Below, one piece after another: positions 35,421-46,285 of a stretch of DNA of 64,000 nucleotides. The position numbers and the translations under genes are program-made. The stretch lies in the NCBI GenBank assembly GCA_958299035.1, contig CATQJL010000316.1, positions 19,569,676 through 19,633,675 of the forward strand, in the 5' to 3' direction. The notes beneath the pieces were generated by a model, which saw only the letters and a list, made by a program, of their open reading frames with translations, was not told where the DNA came from and made no database searches. Source of the stretch: Cylicocyclus nassatus. Taxonomy: Eukaryota; Nematoda; Chromadorea; Rhabditida; Strongylidae. Position 1 is the first letter of the stretch. Each line of letters starts with the position of its first letter.

Positions 35421-35634
35421 GATCACATGCCATACTGGGCTTCTGGCTTTGATATCCCATTAAATTCGGAGAAATGTTTAGTTTTGCATTTTGGTGACAA
35501 TGGGCTACCTGATTATGAGATCAACGGAATTCTTCTGAAGAAGAGCTGCATTGCCAAGGATATGGGTGTTCTAATTGTTTCTGAGTTGAATGCTCAAAAC
35601 ATGTTGATTATGCCGTAAACAAGGCTTATTTAGA
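35421..35634 (+). pseudogene. LINE C reverse transcriptase, continuation
   Basis: The frame reads DHMPYWASGFDIPLNSEKCL, LHFGDNGLPDYEINGI and CIAKDMGVLIVSEL, then shifts to SKHVDYAVNKAYL, the region after motif C in CR1 enzymes. It is cut by Helitron H2. Confidence 0.8.
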
Positions 35635-36563
35635 ATATAAAGCTGAATGTCTGTTTGTCTGTATGTATGTATGTATGTATGTACGTATGTTCCGAATAGA
35701 AAATTCCATTTCTGAACCGATCCGGACCAAACTTGGCACACATACACTTCGGGCCCCGGCGGGTGTCATAGGCTACTTTTCGTCATCGATCGATATCGAT
35801 TTTATCGATTTTTATCGATTTTTTTGCTGAGTTCACCTACGGGGCTGGGAGTTGGCACAGGGGGGTAATCGAGCATGGGGATTCCGAATACAATATTGGT
35901 TTTCAGGATTATCGATTACTTTTATCGATTTTATCGATTTTTTTGCAAAGTTTGAGCTACGGGGCTGGGAGTTCGCACAGGGGGGTAATCGAGCATGGGG
36001 ATTCCGAATACAATATTGGTTTTCGGGATTATCGATTACTTTTATCGATTTTATCGATTTTTTTGCAAAGTTTGAGCTAGGAGGCTGGGAGTTGGCACAG
36101 GGGGGTAATCGAGCATGCTGATCACTCCCAAGGGGGGTGATCAGCATGCTCGATTACACCCCTGTGCCAAATTCCAGCCCCCTAGCTCAAATTTTCAAAA
36201 AATCGATAAAATCGATAAAAGTAATGGACGATCCTGAAAACTAATATTGTGTTCGTAATCAGCATGCTCGATTACCCCCTGTGCAAAATCCCAGCCTCGC
36301 AGGTCAAAATTTACAAAAAATCGATAAAACCAATAAAAGTAATCGATAATTCTGAAAACTAATATTGTATTCGGAATCCCCATGCTCAATTCCCCCCTGT
36401 GCCAACTTCTAGCCCTGTAGGTGAACTCTGCAAAAAAATCGATAAAAATCGGTAAAATCGACATAAATCGATAACGAAAAGTGGACTGTGACACCCGCCA
36501 GGGCCCGAAGTGTATGTGTGCCAAGTTTGGTCCGGATACGGCGGAGCCGGGTAAGCCAGCTAG
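35630..36563 (+). mobile_element. Non-autonomous Helitron H2
   Basis: Same family as H1: ATATAAAGCTGAATGTCTG start with (GTAT)n tract, opposed 120-bp arrays meeting at the palindrome near 36113-36150, hairpin CGGCGGAGCCG and 3' end GCCAGCTAG at 36563. The outermost bases at the left end differ from the other copies and the string TTTAGAATA occurs both at the left border (35629-35637) and right after the 3' end (36564-36572). Confidence 0.7.
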
Positions 36564-36650
36564 TTTAGAATAATACAGTGATTCTTAAACGTCTTAAGTC
36601 AATGGCAATGAAAAGCTCAGAGCACAAAAGAATATACCTTGCTCTCATCT

Positions 36651-38258
36651 TTGCCTTCCGTCTTATATCTTTGCCTTCCGTCTTATACGTAAAGAACTTA
36701 GACTAAATACAAGCCAATACTGGATTTTTAGACTAATTTTCAGAATGAGTCGGTTCAACATTCACTATCCAAGAATCAAAAAAACGTTTCCTTTTGATGT
36801 TCAACAACCTTTTTTACAAAATATCCAATTGGTTTGACAAATTGCCTACTTCCATTTTATCAGCACACGTAGCCGTTTTCAAACGCAAGATAAATGGGAT
36901 GGATCTATCGAAAGTTAAAGAATCAGAAAGCTATTAACTGCCTTTTTTTGCTTTTTTCTTTTTCAGACCGTGTGTAGCCTTCCTTCCGCTAATCGCACTG
37001 GCCGTTTGAGATAGATCGTTGATATTACTGTCCACTAACTTCTTTGTTTCTTTGTTTGATGGTTTTTATTACCAACTTTCCAGGTTTGCTATTGACCTGT
37101 CACGCTTCCATTTGCCCTTTATGAGTTGCTTTTCTACATTGTGCGAATGCTATGCTTTTTAACGGTCTATTCCGCTTAGACTTTTTATACAAGCGTATTT
37201 CGGATTACTCTGTTACGTTGGTGGATATCTAACATGAACCAGGCTAGTCTTGGACGCCCACGAACCTCATACTACTCTTAGGGCTATAGCATTCCCAATG
37301 CTGATCATCTGTATGATCCGACTCGTCAAAATCGGCATCCGTCACTCTGGCTACTTTTCAGTGACTTCAGTTGGGTTTGCAAAGAGAGTTAGTTCAGAGA
37401 ATGGAAGTGTGATAATGTATTATTAGCAATTGATTATCTTTGTCAATCCGGTTGTTTATACCTAGAGTGCATATTTAAATAAAAAAATAAATGATAGGAA
37501 AGCGTCTGAATTTGACGAGACCATAACCAGATATAAAGCAATCTAAATCCGAAATTTTCTGAAATTTTTGCATAAGTTGCATATGACGCTTGGAAGTAAT
37601 CCCGACAAGTTGGCAATGAGGCATGTGATCTACGGAAGCAGGAGATCTTGCAGTATGCAGGACTGAGTGATACTTTAGACTAATCAGCTTTGATGAAACA
37701 AAAATTAATGAGTAAATTACTGGAGGTTTCTTGATGCCTACATTGCGCGCTATAAGTGCGACTTCGCCAGTACGCGCATGATTTAACCTCTTTACTCTTA
37801 CCGCCACCGATCGTGGATGAAGAAGCCTATATTTTAAATACATTGGCTGATCATCATTGTTGCTGCTCCATAGCATGAAGCATGCATCTTGGCCAGCACA
37901 GCTGATTTCTGCCTGCGACTACATCTTTTTCGCGAAAAACGTCCGTTACTTACGCAGACATAAATTAAGGTCAGAATTCAGATACGTTTTTCATATACAT
38001 CTTATGTGACCACGGTAGCCTCAGGTCTTTCCCTCCTAACTTAAGATGACTGTTTATTCATCTGCTGCAGGATTGAATGAAGTAGTCTTTTCCACGCTTC
38101 AGCCAATTAAAAAGTTACTTTACTTCAACACAGCTCGTATATCTAAAGTGCATTTTTGATGTGTACCTTTTGTTTGCTTGATTCATATCAAATCGCTTAC
38201 GCTCAGAAACCATCTTTTGAAGCGCAACTATTTTCCCAAGACAGCAACGGTTCTATCA
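36651..38258. other. Gene-poor stretch
   Basis: A short duplication (TTGCCTTCCGTCTTAT) is at 36651-36690. A 133-codon minus-strand open frame (37475-37876) has no motif I can place and no splice context. Nothing else supported. Confidence 0.3.
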
Positions 38259-39462
38259 TCTTATATATAAAGCTGAATGTCTGTTTGTATGTCTGTCTGT
38301 ATGTCTGTCTGTATGTCTGTCTGTATGTATGTATGTATGTATGTACGTATGTTCCGAATAGAAAATTCCATTTCTGAACCGATCCGGACCAAACTTGGCA
38401 CACATACACTACGGGCCCCGGCGGGTGTCATAGGCTACTTTTCGTCATCGATCGATATCGATTTTATCGATTTTTATCGATTTTTTTGCTGAGTTCACCT
38501 ACGGGGCTGGGAGTTGGCACAGGGGGGTAATCGAGCATGGGGATTCCGAATACAATATTGGTTTTCAGGATTATCGATTACTTTTATCGATTTTATCGAT
38601 TTTTTTGCAAAGTTTGAGCTACGGGGCTGGGAGTTGGCACAGGGGGGTAATCGAGCATGGGGATTCCGAATACAATATTGGTTTTCAGGATTATCGATTA
38701 CTTTTATCGATTTTATCGATTTTTTTGCAAAGTTTGAGCTACGGGGCTGGGAGTTCGCGCAGGGGGGTAATCGAGCATGGGGATTCCGAATACAATATTG
38801 GTTTTCGGGATTATCGATTACTTTTATCGATTTTATCGATTTTGCAAAATTTGAGCTAGGGGGCTGGAATTTGGCACAGGGGGGTAATCGAGCATGCTGA
38901 TCATCCCCAAGGGGGTGATCAGCATGCTCGATTACACCCCTGTGCCAAATTCCAGCCCCCTAGCTCAAATTTTGCAAAATCGATAAAATCGATAGAAGTA
39001 ATGGATAATTCCAAAAACTAATATTGTATTCGTAATCTGCATGCTCGATTACCCCCCCTTTGCAAACTCCCAGCCCCGCAGGTCAAACTTTACAAAAAAA
39101 TTGATAAAATCGATAAATATAATGGACGATCCTGAAAACTAATATTGTGTTCGTAATCAGCATGCTCGATTACCCCCCTGTGCAAAATCCCAGCCTCGCA
39201 TGTCAAAATTTACAAAAAATCGATAAAATCAATAAAAGTAACCGATAATTCTGAAAACTAATATTGTATTCGGAATCCCCATGCTCACTTCCCCCCTGTG
39301 CCAACTCCTAGCCCTGTAGGTGAACTCTGCGAAAAAATCGATAAAAATCGGTAAGATCGACATCGATCGATAACGAAAAGTGGACTGTGACACGCGCCGG
39401 GGCCCGAAGTGTATGTGTGCCAAGTTTGGTCCGGATACGGCGGAGCCGGGTAAGCCAGCTAG
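38259..39462 (+). mobile_element. Non-autonomous Helitron H3 (best-preserved copy)
   Basis: It starts TCTTATATATAAAGCTGAAT after an A and ends GTAAGCCAGCTAG before a T, with the CGGCGGAGCCG hairpin near the 3' end. After the (GTCT/GTAT)n tract come three forward 120-bp units, a palindromic centre near 38895-38935 and about three inverted units. No flanking duplication and no coding gene: the apparent 128-codon frame is the 120-bp unit translated repeatedly. Confidence 0.8.
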
Positions 39463-39939
39463 TTTTTCTTAAAATCGTTGAGTCATCATATTTGCAGAGA
39501 ATCGAGAAAAAAAGGAGAGCTTATAGCTACAGTTTAGCAGCTTATACGCGTGTGGCGGTGACAGCAAAACGATTCGACTTCAACTCCATAATGTTTTTTT
39601 ACGTTGCACCCATTGAATGTGAGAGTCTCCAAGTTTTAAACCCGTCTTCTGCAATTTTAAGTTATTCGCAAGCGTACAAGGTTTGCGAGTAAATTCAGCG
39701 TATGGTGGGCTAGTTATTTTTGTAAAAGCATGTAAAACGAGATGCTCAGAGATTTGAGCTTAGATGTGAGTGTGGAGGAAGAGGTCTTATAGATATAACG
39801 AATCAATTTGATTTCAGTCGCTCGTTTGGGAAGCAGGATGTTTTGCATCATTTCTACCGGCTTTTTACTCCCGTTCACATTTTTGGCTGAAGCTTTGCTA
39901 GAAACTTACTAGTGACGTATGTGTATATGATGATCTCGG

Positions 39940-40010
39940 CATAACGGTATGAAGCGCCGCTATGACCAGATCGGATCAGGGTTCGATTCTGCTTTGGGCC
40001 AACCAAGCCC
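39940..40010 (+). other. tRNA-like segment, possible SINE head
   Basis: An A-box-like GGCATAACGGTATGAAG and a B-box-like GGTTCGATTC occur at tRNA-like spacing. The acceptor and T stems do not pair well, so this is not a functional tRNA; a tRNA-derived SINE or pseudogene is possible. Confidence 0.3.
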
Positions 40011-42573
40011 TCTATTCTTCGCGACGATAAATTGTTGCTAGAGTAACCTGGAAGGATAAAAGCACTGATTGTGACTGGGTGGGACACGCAGGTAAATTTA
40101 AATGCGCTCAAGCGCATGGTAGGCTCTTCTATAATACAGTGAGGTAGAGTGCGTTTGGTACATGCCCCCAATGGGTATTAAAGAAGCCGAATTTATTACC
40201 TTTTATTTATAGATTCAACATTTGCCTTTCTTTTTCAGCTGCAAGGCTATATTGAAAGAATAGAAATATAATGAGAGCGAAAGGTTTGTCATCTTCCATA
40301 AAGAACTCTTTAGAAGTTTCATATAGTTGGTATTGGCAACTTGATGTTTACTGATAAAGATAGTCGCGAACAAGATTTATTGCAAAGTTTACTCAATGAC
40401 TCAACGATAAAGCTATGATGATTCACTTTCAGAGTAAGTTTGATATGAAAAAACCGGGCGTTGCCAAGAAATGCCTTATCACCGATTAGGATCCAAAAAA
40501 AAGCTTACAAAAAGTGAAGCTGTCAGTACTCTGAACAGCGATGACGTAGAAGTAAGGTATGTTTTCTATTGATATGGTTACCTCTGAGTCTCCAGGCAAG
40601 TTGTTTTTGGGCATAATAAGACTTACAATGTGGAGCATACAATTCTAAAATAGATTGACGCTAAGAAAAATCTTGGTGGAGAGTTTTTTGCAGAGTATTG
40701 TTGAGTAACTGGCCGCCATTGCCTTACCATAAAATTTCACTAGCCTAAATGGAAAACATTGTCTGTGGAAACCATCAAAACGAACATTTCTGTAAGGTTA
40801 CCTTTTCTGCACAGCACAAATGGTGTACCTTTCGTTGCCCATGAACCAAAAGTTTTTTGTGATCAAATAGCGCTTCCTTTCTACAAAGGTGTTTTCGGGT
40901 ATGTGACTTCTTACACGTATGTGCATTTGAAGATCTAAGTATAATCTGATGATGTAATAACGAGTAGAGATTGCGGAGGCGTGGCAGATGACGCAGTGAT
41001 TCGCTAGTATTTAACCACAGATCGGAAGAGAATGCACTGACTCTATTGGACATACATGGAGTCATCGTTTCCTGATATCGCTTTAATCTTAATTGGCTTC
41101 TTCTTTGCATTCTTCAACAACCAACGCAGTATGGGGGGTTTTTTCGTAAGGAAAGTCGGTGTGTTGCCATGTTCCTGTGCGCAACCCAAAATATATTCGT
41201 CAATAATTTCGTCACTACTTCGGCCAAACTATAAGTTCCAGCTTTTGCAGAGAGCGTTCGCTCTGGTAAGCATCGACTTCCCTTTCAAATCAAGTCCATC
41301 ACCAAATTCATTGCAGTTATCAATAGATTAGAACTAAAATAAGTTCACTCTTCCATGGCTTTTCCTTTGTCGATTGTGGCACACTTACACTAGTTTAAGC
41401 TACATCACAAGCCCCGTAGCACTGGCTGCTAGTAGTCGTGCACCAAACTTGTGTTGACGGGGTCAACTAGTAAGAATCCAAAAAAGAGTTTCGCAAGTGA
41501 AGATCGCGGTCTTGAGATCAGCATTCACCTTCAGCCACAAAGCTTCAGCGACCCTGACTAACTATTTTATAAGCAAGAAAGGGCGAGGCCCACTAAGAGC
41601 CTTGGGAGAGGAGAAATCAATGACACCTGTTCGCAGTCATGAAAAGAGGAAATCATTCTTACTGCAAACATCAATTTCCATAGTGAAAATGCCTAATCTG
41701 CTCAAAATCTAAATCAAACCTTCCCTTTTGTTTTCTGATAACTGTGATTTTTCACTAAAACTTCTTTGAACAAGTCATTGAACATTCGCTTGACATAGAT
41801 TAAGCGGAATACGGCAGAAAACCGATCACTCGATAAACCTCCATCTAAGACATTAATTTTTTGTACTTTCTCGCTATCGAAAATCGTCACGCATCGGAAT
41901 GCTCCGCCTACTCTATGGCAAGAGCAGACTATAATTTTGTTTTCTTTTATATCTCAACTTTTGCGAAATCTGATAGCTGTCAGCATCGATTTCTTGATAG
42001 TAGCCGCTATCAAAAATTGCCCAATGATGATGCAAAAGTGGCTTTACCTGTTGATTCGCAATATTCTATTAGACTGAGCACAATCGCTATAAGCTGAGCT
42101 AGGGATGGCGAGTTACTATGGGACACAATCAAAATGAAAACGCTCGTATTTCGTACACAAATCAAGCCAAAAGTATAGAAAAACTGTTGCTCCAAAACAT
42201 CGCTTCTAACCTAGCTTGACGAAGCCATCTGTTAAGAGAAACGCTTACAGCATTTGGTGAACTTAGATTATCTTGACTAAAAGATTTAATAAGAAAACTT
42301 TCTATACGTGATCATCGCTTGGTGTGATATTGATTCTTCCTTCACTGAATGCTAAGTCGGATTTCACCAGAATTTGCGAGAATCTTGAAGGTTTCTATGT
42401 TCATACTATCTTAATCCTCATTAGATAAAAACAATATTTCTGTGATTAAACGCCCATTGTCTTTGAACGACAGTGTTGCTCTGATAAAATAGCAAACTTT
42501 GCTGCTTGGATTTAGGCTCTAATATAATTTCATCAGCCAATACTTCTACTGGTTTTTAATTCGAAGTTTACTG
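40011..42573. other. Intergenic stretch, nothing supported
   Basis: AT-rich with scattered short frames on both strands but no splice-supported exon set, RNA gene or terminal-repeat element. Confidence 0.35.
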
Positions 42574-42816
42574 ATGGCTGACTCTAGCAAAGTTTGTGAA
42601 TTTATACTTATGCTCTTCTGCCCGGTAAGTATTCAAATTTGCATATTCATCGATACTCTTGGAATAATTCCTGATAAACTGTTTCAGCCAGTGGCGGTTT
42701 GGTATCACAGTCGATCGTGCTCCTGCCACGTTTGCCTGAACATCGGTCTAGTCCTCCTGGGCGTAATCCCAGGTATAATCCATGCTGTATGGTATTGTTA
42801 TATAAGAGATCGATAA
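42574..42816 (+). CDS. UPF0057/PMP3-family small membrane protein, copy 1
   Basis: Two exons, 42574-42624 and 42688-42816, flank a 63-bp phase-0 intron (gtaagt...gtttcag). The product has 59 residues: MADSSKVCEFILMLFCP joined to PVAVWYHSRSCSCHVCLN and a second segment with LGVIPGIIHAVWYCYIRDR. The family forms two-helix plasma-membrane proteolipids; the P-P-V-A-V turn and the L-G-x-I-P-G-I-I-H-A signature of the second helix are intact here. The intron length is a multiple of three and lacks a stop, so the gene can be misread as a single 80-codon frame; splice signals and homology with copy 2 at 27994 (same intron position) argue for splicing. The cytosolic or outer loop carries C-x-C-x-x-C. 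Function beyond the family is not known from the sequence. Confidence 0.9.
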   Translation: MADSSKVCEFILMLFCPVSIQICIFIDTLGIIPDKLFQPVAVWYHSRSCSCHVCLNIGLVLLGVIPGIIHAVWYCYIRDR

Positions 42817-43351
42817 CTATCAGTATCACTATTCTTTACAACTTGAGGCATTTAAGGCTTCTTTTAAAAAAATTTTTTTTATTTGGAGTGCACAGTTGCA
42901 ATGTGATAAATCTTTTTCTAAATAACTGGCTCATTAATAAACGAAAAGATAGCCGATCGGCTACTACTTGATTTATTTTGATGGCTGCAAGTAGAGTTTC
43001 TTCAAAATTTTGTTCAACTTCTGGTTTACGCTCTTCCTCCAGTGCCACGTTGGCATTTCTGGTCAGTCCAGAAAAGAATCACGAGAGTGGAGGAAACCAT
43101 GATGCTAAGTAAGTTATAGTCGGATGTCGTTACATCAGACAATTATGATTAAGTTGGTCACGGTAACTCAGGCTCTTAAAAAATTAGCTGAATTTAGTGT
43201 TCTCCATAATTGTCTGTCATGACGGTAGAGCAAAAATTTTATTCTTGTATGGAAAACTTCAAGAGACTCTTAGGAGTAAGTACCTGGTAGCCGCATAGCG
43301 CATACAAAATGTTCAATGTAATCCATTCTACTGATATTCAAGTCTGGCTTT
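42817..43351. other. Intergenic stretch
   Basis: The 3' flank of the PMP3 copy and AT-rich sequence up to the Harbinger-like element; no gene or repeat recognised. Confidence 0.35.
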
Positions 43352-43354
43352 TAA

Positions 43355-44760
43355 GGCTGGATTCATACTGATTCCCATGTTCTGGAACTGTTCCCGCACA
43401 GTTCTCGCACTGTGCTGGAACTGTGTGGGAACTGTGCGGGAACAGTTCCAGAATTGTGCTGCATGCACTGCAGCCGCCCCGCACGTTCTGAACGGCGGGA
43501 GTTGGAGAATTTTGACCGTTCTCAACGGTTTTTCTTCCAGATATCGCTCATTTTGGTTTTATTCCTCCACCACGCTTCCCTTTTTGATCAGCAGAACTTC
43601 GAACTCGAAGCGGGGTTGAAGAATGAGCGCTTTTCTGCACTGTATTCGGAAAGATGGGCTATCGTGCGATTGTTCATTCTGTCTTCGTGTTTTTTGCTCA
43701 AAACTACTTCATTTGTTCCAGGAAGCGGCTGCCCAGTTTCCATAGCCATCTGCCACGAATTAGGGAGTAGGAGAAATCCTGAAATTGCATGAGTTGGGAC
43801 TTGTCTCTTGTTTTTCACGATTTTGGGAGTTTTTAGCCTTGTTCGTTCTTCCATGTCGTTGCTTCTCCGTTCTTTCTTCTACCCCACTTCTCCTAGTGAT
43901 GAGAAAAGCTGTGAATCTGAAGCGGGGTTGAGAATTGAACGCTATTCTGCTTCATGTATCCGGGAAGATGGACTTCGTGCGCTCGTCCATCTTCTCTGCC
44001 ATTTTTGTTCGGGCCTACTTCATGTGTTCTAGAGACTTGTTAATTTCAATTTCAGTACAGATGCGAGACTACGCAGCGACTTATTAGTACACATGAAGTA
44101 GGTCTGAACAAAATTAAAGATGAGAGAATGGACAAGCACACGAAGGCCCATATTCCCGGATACATGGAGCAGAACAGCGTTCAATCCTCAACCTCGCTTC
44201 AAATTCACAGCTTTTCTCATCACTAGGAGAAGCGGGGTAGAAGAAAGAACGGAGAAGCAGCGATATGGCAAAACGAAAAAGGCTGGGAACGCCCAAAATC
44301 ATCAAAAACAAGAGACAAGTCCCAACTCATGCAATTTCAGGATTTCTCCTACTCCCTAATTCGTGGCAGATGGCTATGGAAACTGGGCAGCCGGCAAACC
44401 TTCCTGAAACAAATGAAGTAGTTTTGAGCAAAAAACACGAAGACAAAATAAACAATCGCACGATAGCCCATCTTTCCGGTACATGGAGCATAAAAGCGCT
44501 CATTCTTCAACCCCGCTTTGAGTTCGAAGTTCTGCTGATCAAAAAGCAAAATGGGGTGGAGGAATAAGGCCAAAATGAGCGAAACCTGGAAGAAAAACCG
44601 TTGAGAACGGTCAAAATTCTCCAACTCCTGCCGCTCAGAACGTGCGGGGCGGCTGCAGTGCATGCAGCACAGTTCTGGAACTGTTCCCGCACAGTTCCAG
44701 CACAGTGCGAGAACTGTGCGGGAACAGTTCCAGAACATGGGAATCAGTATGAACCCAGCC
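43355..44760. mobile_element. Harbinger-like element forming a ~670-bp-arm hairpin
   Basis: It is flanked by TAA at 43352-43354 and 44761-44763 and ends GGCTGGATTCATACTGATTC / complement. A three-base TWA duplication with GGC termini is typical of PIF/Harbinger MITEs. The left arm (43355 to about 44030) is repeated inverted (about 44090-44760) with high identity over its whole length, leaving a loop of about 60 bp. GGAACTGT-GCGGGAACAG strings near the ends form inner palindromes. The open frames on both strands mirror each other and are not genes. Confidence 0.85.
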
Positions 44761-44763
44761 TAA

Positions 44764-46285
44764 AAGTTTACCAAAGTTTCTTGATCCATTAATTACAAAG
44801 TGTTGGTTGGTAATATTTCAAGAACTATCACGGTGAATCTAATAAGAGTGCGCCATTATAATTATTTTTTCAAGTGTTTTAAGTATTTTTAAGTACAAGT
44901 ATTTTTCAAAAAACTGAACATTTTCTTTTGTGCATGTAAAATTTGTGTGCTAATATCGCCCCGTCGCGTAAATCTCGACTGTCAGGGCTACAATGCATCG
45001 TCACACAATAAAGAGTCGAATCATATTCACTCTTTACGATTTCGGAAAGGCGCCTCCATCTAAAGTTGAATGGCGCAAAAAAAGGCTCATAGAGAACATA
45101 GTACGTCTAAACTTCAATTCTTGAAGTTTCCTAAATGCTGAGGATGCAGTGCAAAACACAACCTGTCAAAACAGACGTTTGGTACGAATATAGCGTTAAC
45201 TTAAACACGTTGCGATTCTATTTCAAAGCTAGCAACTCCGAAAAGTTACGTCTATTATGGCTGAATAGCGCGACGGCTAATTTATATGCATTGGCTTTAC
45301 CACGGGAGCACATCAAGTGTCAATTGCGCTTACTATCCCTGACTGTTCAGTTTGCTTCCACACTAGCTTCAGTTCCCCAAAGCACTTCTTTGGATAATTC
45401 TGTGGTTTAATCGGACCCCAACACTTTTTTCACTCTCTCAAAACTGTAAGATGCATTCCAGTGCAGCCGCACATTTTGTAGTTCTTGGAGCTCTAAACCT
45501 GTCACGCTTATGTATTTTCCATATTTTTAGAAATATGATTTGGTCTCAAAACAGAGTGAGCCCAAAGCAATAAATTTGCGTAGAATCTTATTTCGTGCTA
45601 CAAAACAAAAGCTAAAGCATGCAACTACTAGGATAGAGTGTCTGAAGAAAGTATCAAGAGAAGAAAAGGGCTTGCAACCACACGTACGGTGTTCAAGCCT
45701 ACATCATTTTTGAAGTGTGACCAGACTACGCGTTTCGTGTGTGCGATATACATTCTACCTACTACAATAGTGTGTCAAGAATATTTGAAACCTCAAAAAA
45801 TCAATGAGTCATCATGCATTGTCCGGGTTGCCTAGCGTTACTAAGTACCTTGCTAAGACCCCTATCAGAAGGAAAAAACTTATTCTTCTCTAACTTTAAT
45901 GTGGTCGTTTGATTGACATTATCTTCGTGTATTTCGCAAGCGGTTTTAAGTCTTGTGATGCATGATTAGCCGTTAGCAGTTGATATCACAAGACCTGTTC
46001 TACGCAGTTTGGAAAGGCAATCGAGCTCAAATGAATCACGATTATACAGGAGCATTAAAAATACCAAAAGACACTAGAAGCTTCCCCTCATATAGTCATA
46101 AATTTACATTGCGAAAATCGTTGCAAAGCGCCGATTTATTGAACTCTATAATATAAGAGCTATACAGACAAAGTCACATGAAAAATTTATCGGCGGAAAG
46201 TCGAATGCCATCATGGCGGAACCTAAAGCAACTTATACGAGCATTTTTTTCAGGAAAGCTACAACTTACTACTTGAAAGTTTAAT
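44764..46285. other. Intergenic stretch
   Basis: No exon set, RNA gene or bounded repeat recognised. The plus-strand frame 45135-45410 has no known motif. Confidence 0.35.

Larger units (their letters stand above)
33240..36650 (+). mobile_element. LINE C: decayed CR1-like retrotransposon split by two insertions
   Basis: Reverse transcriptase pieces lie at about 33270-34090, 35421-35634 and perhaps 36564-36650. They are separated by a Mutator-like element (34091-35420) and a Helitron (35630-36563). Keeping one GATCACATGC joins the first two pieces in frame as SMKRSLDHMPYWASGFDIP. Both ends of the LINE are missing or unrecognisable. Confidence 0.75.

Noticed and set aside
37475..37876. 133-codon minus-strand frame
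   Set aside because: No recognisable motif, no splice context and ordinary base composition; kept only as a remark.
42574..42816. Single 80-codon protein
   Set aside because: Reads through a 63-bp intron with good splice signals; the spliced product matches the PMP3 family and the second copy.
43377..44738. Several 80-130-codon frames resembling one another on opposite strands
   Set aside because: They are mirror images produced by the two arms of the hairpin element 43355-44760.
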